Assembly: GCA_964559455.1 (NCBI GenBank)
Contig: CAZLHO010000064.1
Span: 1-14,577, forward strand
DNA: 14,577 nt
Reading direction: 5' to 3'
DNA from: CAZLHO01 sp964559455
GTDB taxonomy: Bacteria > Krumholzibacteriota > Krumholzibacteriia > LZORAL124-64-63
Shown here one piece after another: positions 13,967 through 14,577 of this stretch. The translations under genes and the position numbers were made by a program. Each line of letters opens with the position of its first letter. Within the stretch, counting starts at the first letter, position 1. The notes beneath the pieces are model-generated. The model did no database searches. It saw nothing but the letters and a program-made list of their open reading frames with translations, and had not been told where the DNA came from.

Positions 13967-14577
13967 CTATTCGTCGCTCAGGCAGACCCGGAGCACTTCC
14001 TCCGCGGTCGTCGTGCCGGCCCGCACCTTCTCCATTCCGCTCTGCAGCAGGGTCTTCATCCCCTCGGACCTCGCTTGGCGGCGGATGACGTCGGCCGGCT
14101 TGTTCTCGGCTACCAACTGTCTCAGTTCCGGCGTCATGTTCATGCGTTCGATGATCGCGATCCGGCCCAGGAAACCGCGGCCCTTGCAGGCCACGCAGCC
14201 CGCGCCGTGACGGAATTTCACCGGCTCGCCGTTCTCGTCCAGCCACTTGTCGGCCTTGACCGCCAGCAGCACCTCGGGGTCGGGCTCGTATTCCTCGAGG
14301 CAGTGCGGGCAGCACTTGCGCACCAGGCGCTGCGCGGCGACCAGGGTCAAGGCGCTGGCCGCCATGAAGGGTTCGGTGCCCATCCCGACCAGGCGCGCGG
14401 CCGTGGTCGGCGCGTCGTTCGCGTGGATGGTGCTGAAGACCATGTGACCGGTCAGGGCGGCGCGCACGGCGATGTCGGCGGTGTCCTGGTCGCGGATCTC
14501 GCCGACCATGATCACGTCGGGGTCCTGGCGCAGGAAGGAGCGCAGCGCGTTGGCGAAGGTCACCTGCTTGCGTTCGT
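13967..14577 (-). CDS. pilB: Type IV pilus extension ATPase PilB, C-terminal part
   Basis: The frame runs off the right edge of the window, so only the C-terminal 202 residues are present; Walker A and the N-terminal domains lie outside. Visible motifs are LRQDPDVIMVGEIRD (Walker B with the catalytic Glu, visible residue 26), the His box STIHAND (His51), and a zinc-binding tetracysteine made of CPHC (89-92) and CVAC (127-130). GRIAIIERMNM and the C-terminal RSEGMKTLLQSGMEKVRAG stretch are also typical. This set matches PilB/GspE extension ATPases rather than PilT, which lacks the cysteines. It energises pilus polymerisation on PilC. The first internal GTG (14563) is not the true start, because the frame continues upstream as conserved sequence. 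Confidence 0.94.
   Translation of the reverse strand, partial: ERKQVTFANALRSFLRQDPDVIMVGEIRDQDTADIAVRAALTGHMVFSTIHANDAPTTAARLVGMGTEPFMAASALTLVAAQRLVRKCCPHCLEEYEPDPEVLLAVKADKWLDENGEPVKFRHGAGCVACKGRGFLGRIAIIERMNMTPELRQLVAENKPADVIRRQARSEGMKTLLQSGMEKVRAGTTTAEEVLRVCLSDE

Overview
The window is a high-GC bacterial segment holding the 3' end of one short operon on the + strand and most of a large type IV pilus (T4aP) operon on the - strand. The two converge with only 6 bp between their stop codons (2057/2064). A secretin, a PilMNOP alignment complex and a prepilin peptidase mean a diderm (outer-membrane) bacterium. The GC-rich composition, frequent GTG/TTG starts and an archaeal-type GatD do not fit the usual Proteobacteria. 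A high-GC uncultured lineage of the FCB/Gemmatimonadota/Krumholzibacteriota/Eisenbacteria kind is a plausible guess, but the sequence does not prove it. The 100-base N run at 10036-10135 is a scaffold gap, so this is a draft or metagenome assembly.

+ strand, 1-2057: a 5'-truncated gatD (asparaginase-like subunit of the archaeal-type Glu-tRNA(Gln) amidotransferase) is coupled by an ATGA overlap to a FatA/FatB-like acyl-ACP thioesterase.

- strand, 14577 down to 2064, in transcription order: pilB (C-terminal part of the extension ATPase), pilC (platform), pilA (major-type pilin), pilV-like and pilW-like minor pilins, two tandem PilX-like proteins (the upstream copy interrupted by the gap), pilM, pilN, pilO, pilP, pilQ (secretin), pilT-like ATPase, an unrecognised 241-aa membrane protein, and pilD (prepilin peptidase). 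Spacing is tight throughout, with several start/stop overlaps (V/W, M/N, N/O). Only pilC-pilA (114 nt) and pilA-pilV (78 nt) leave room for regulatory structure. Both hold GC-rich inverted repeats that could help set pilin expression apart from the rest.

Together the genes encode nearly a whole pilus machine. PilD processes the pilins, PilB drives polymerisation on PilC, and PilM-N-O-P connect the motor to the PilQ secretin. The minor pilins presumably form the tip or initiation complex. The points most worth a second look are the PilT-like ATPase that has lost its His-box histidine and the usual DPD sequence, the duplicated PilX-like proteins lacking the Glu+5 residue, the uncharacterised membrane protein between pilT and pilD, a PilP without a lipobox, and archaeal-type GatD in a bacterial setting. 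I see no CRISPR array, tRNA, rRNA, insertion sequence or phage gene. No stretch over 300 bases lacks a gene. I found no wholly new multi-gene system; the novelty is in how this pilus operon departs from the norm.
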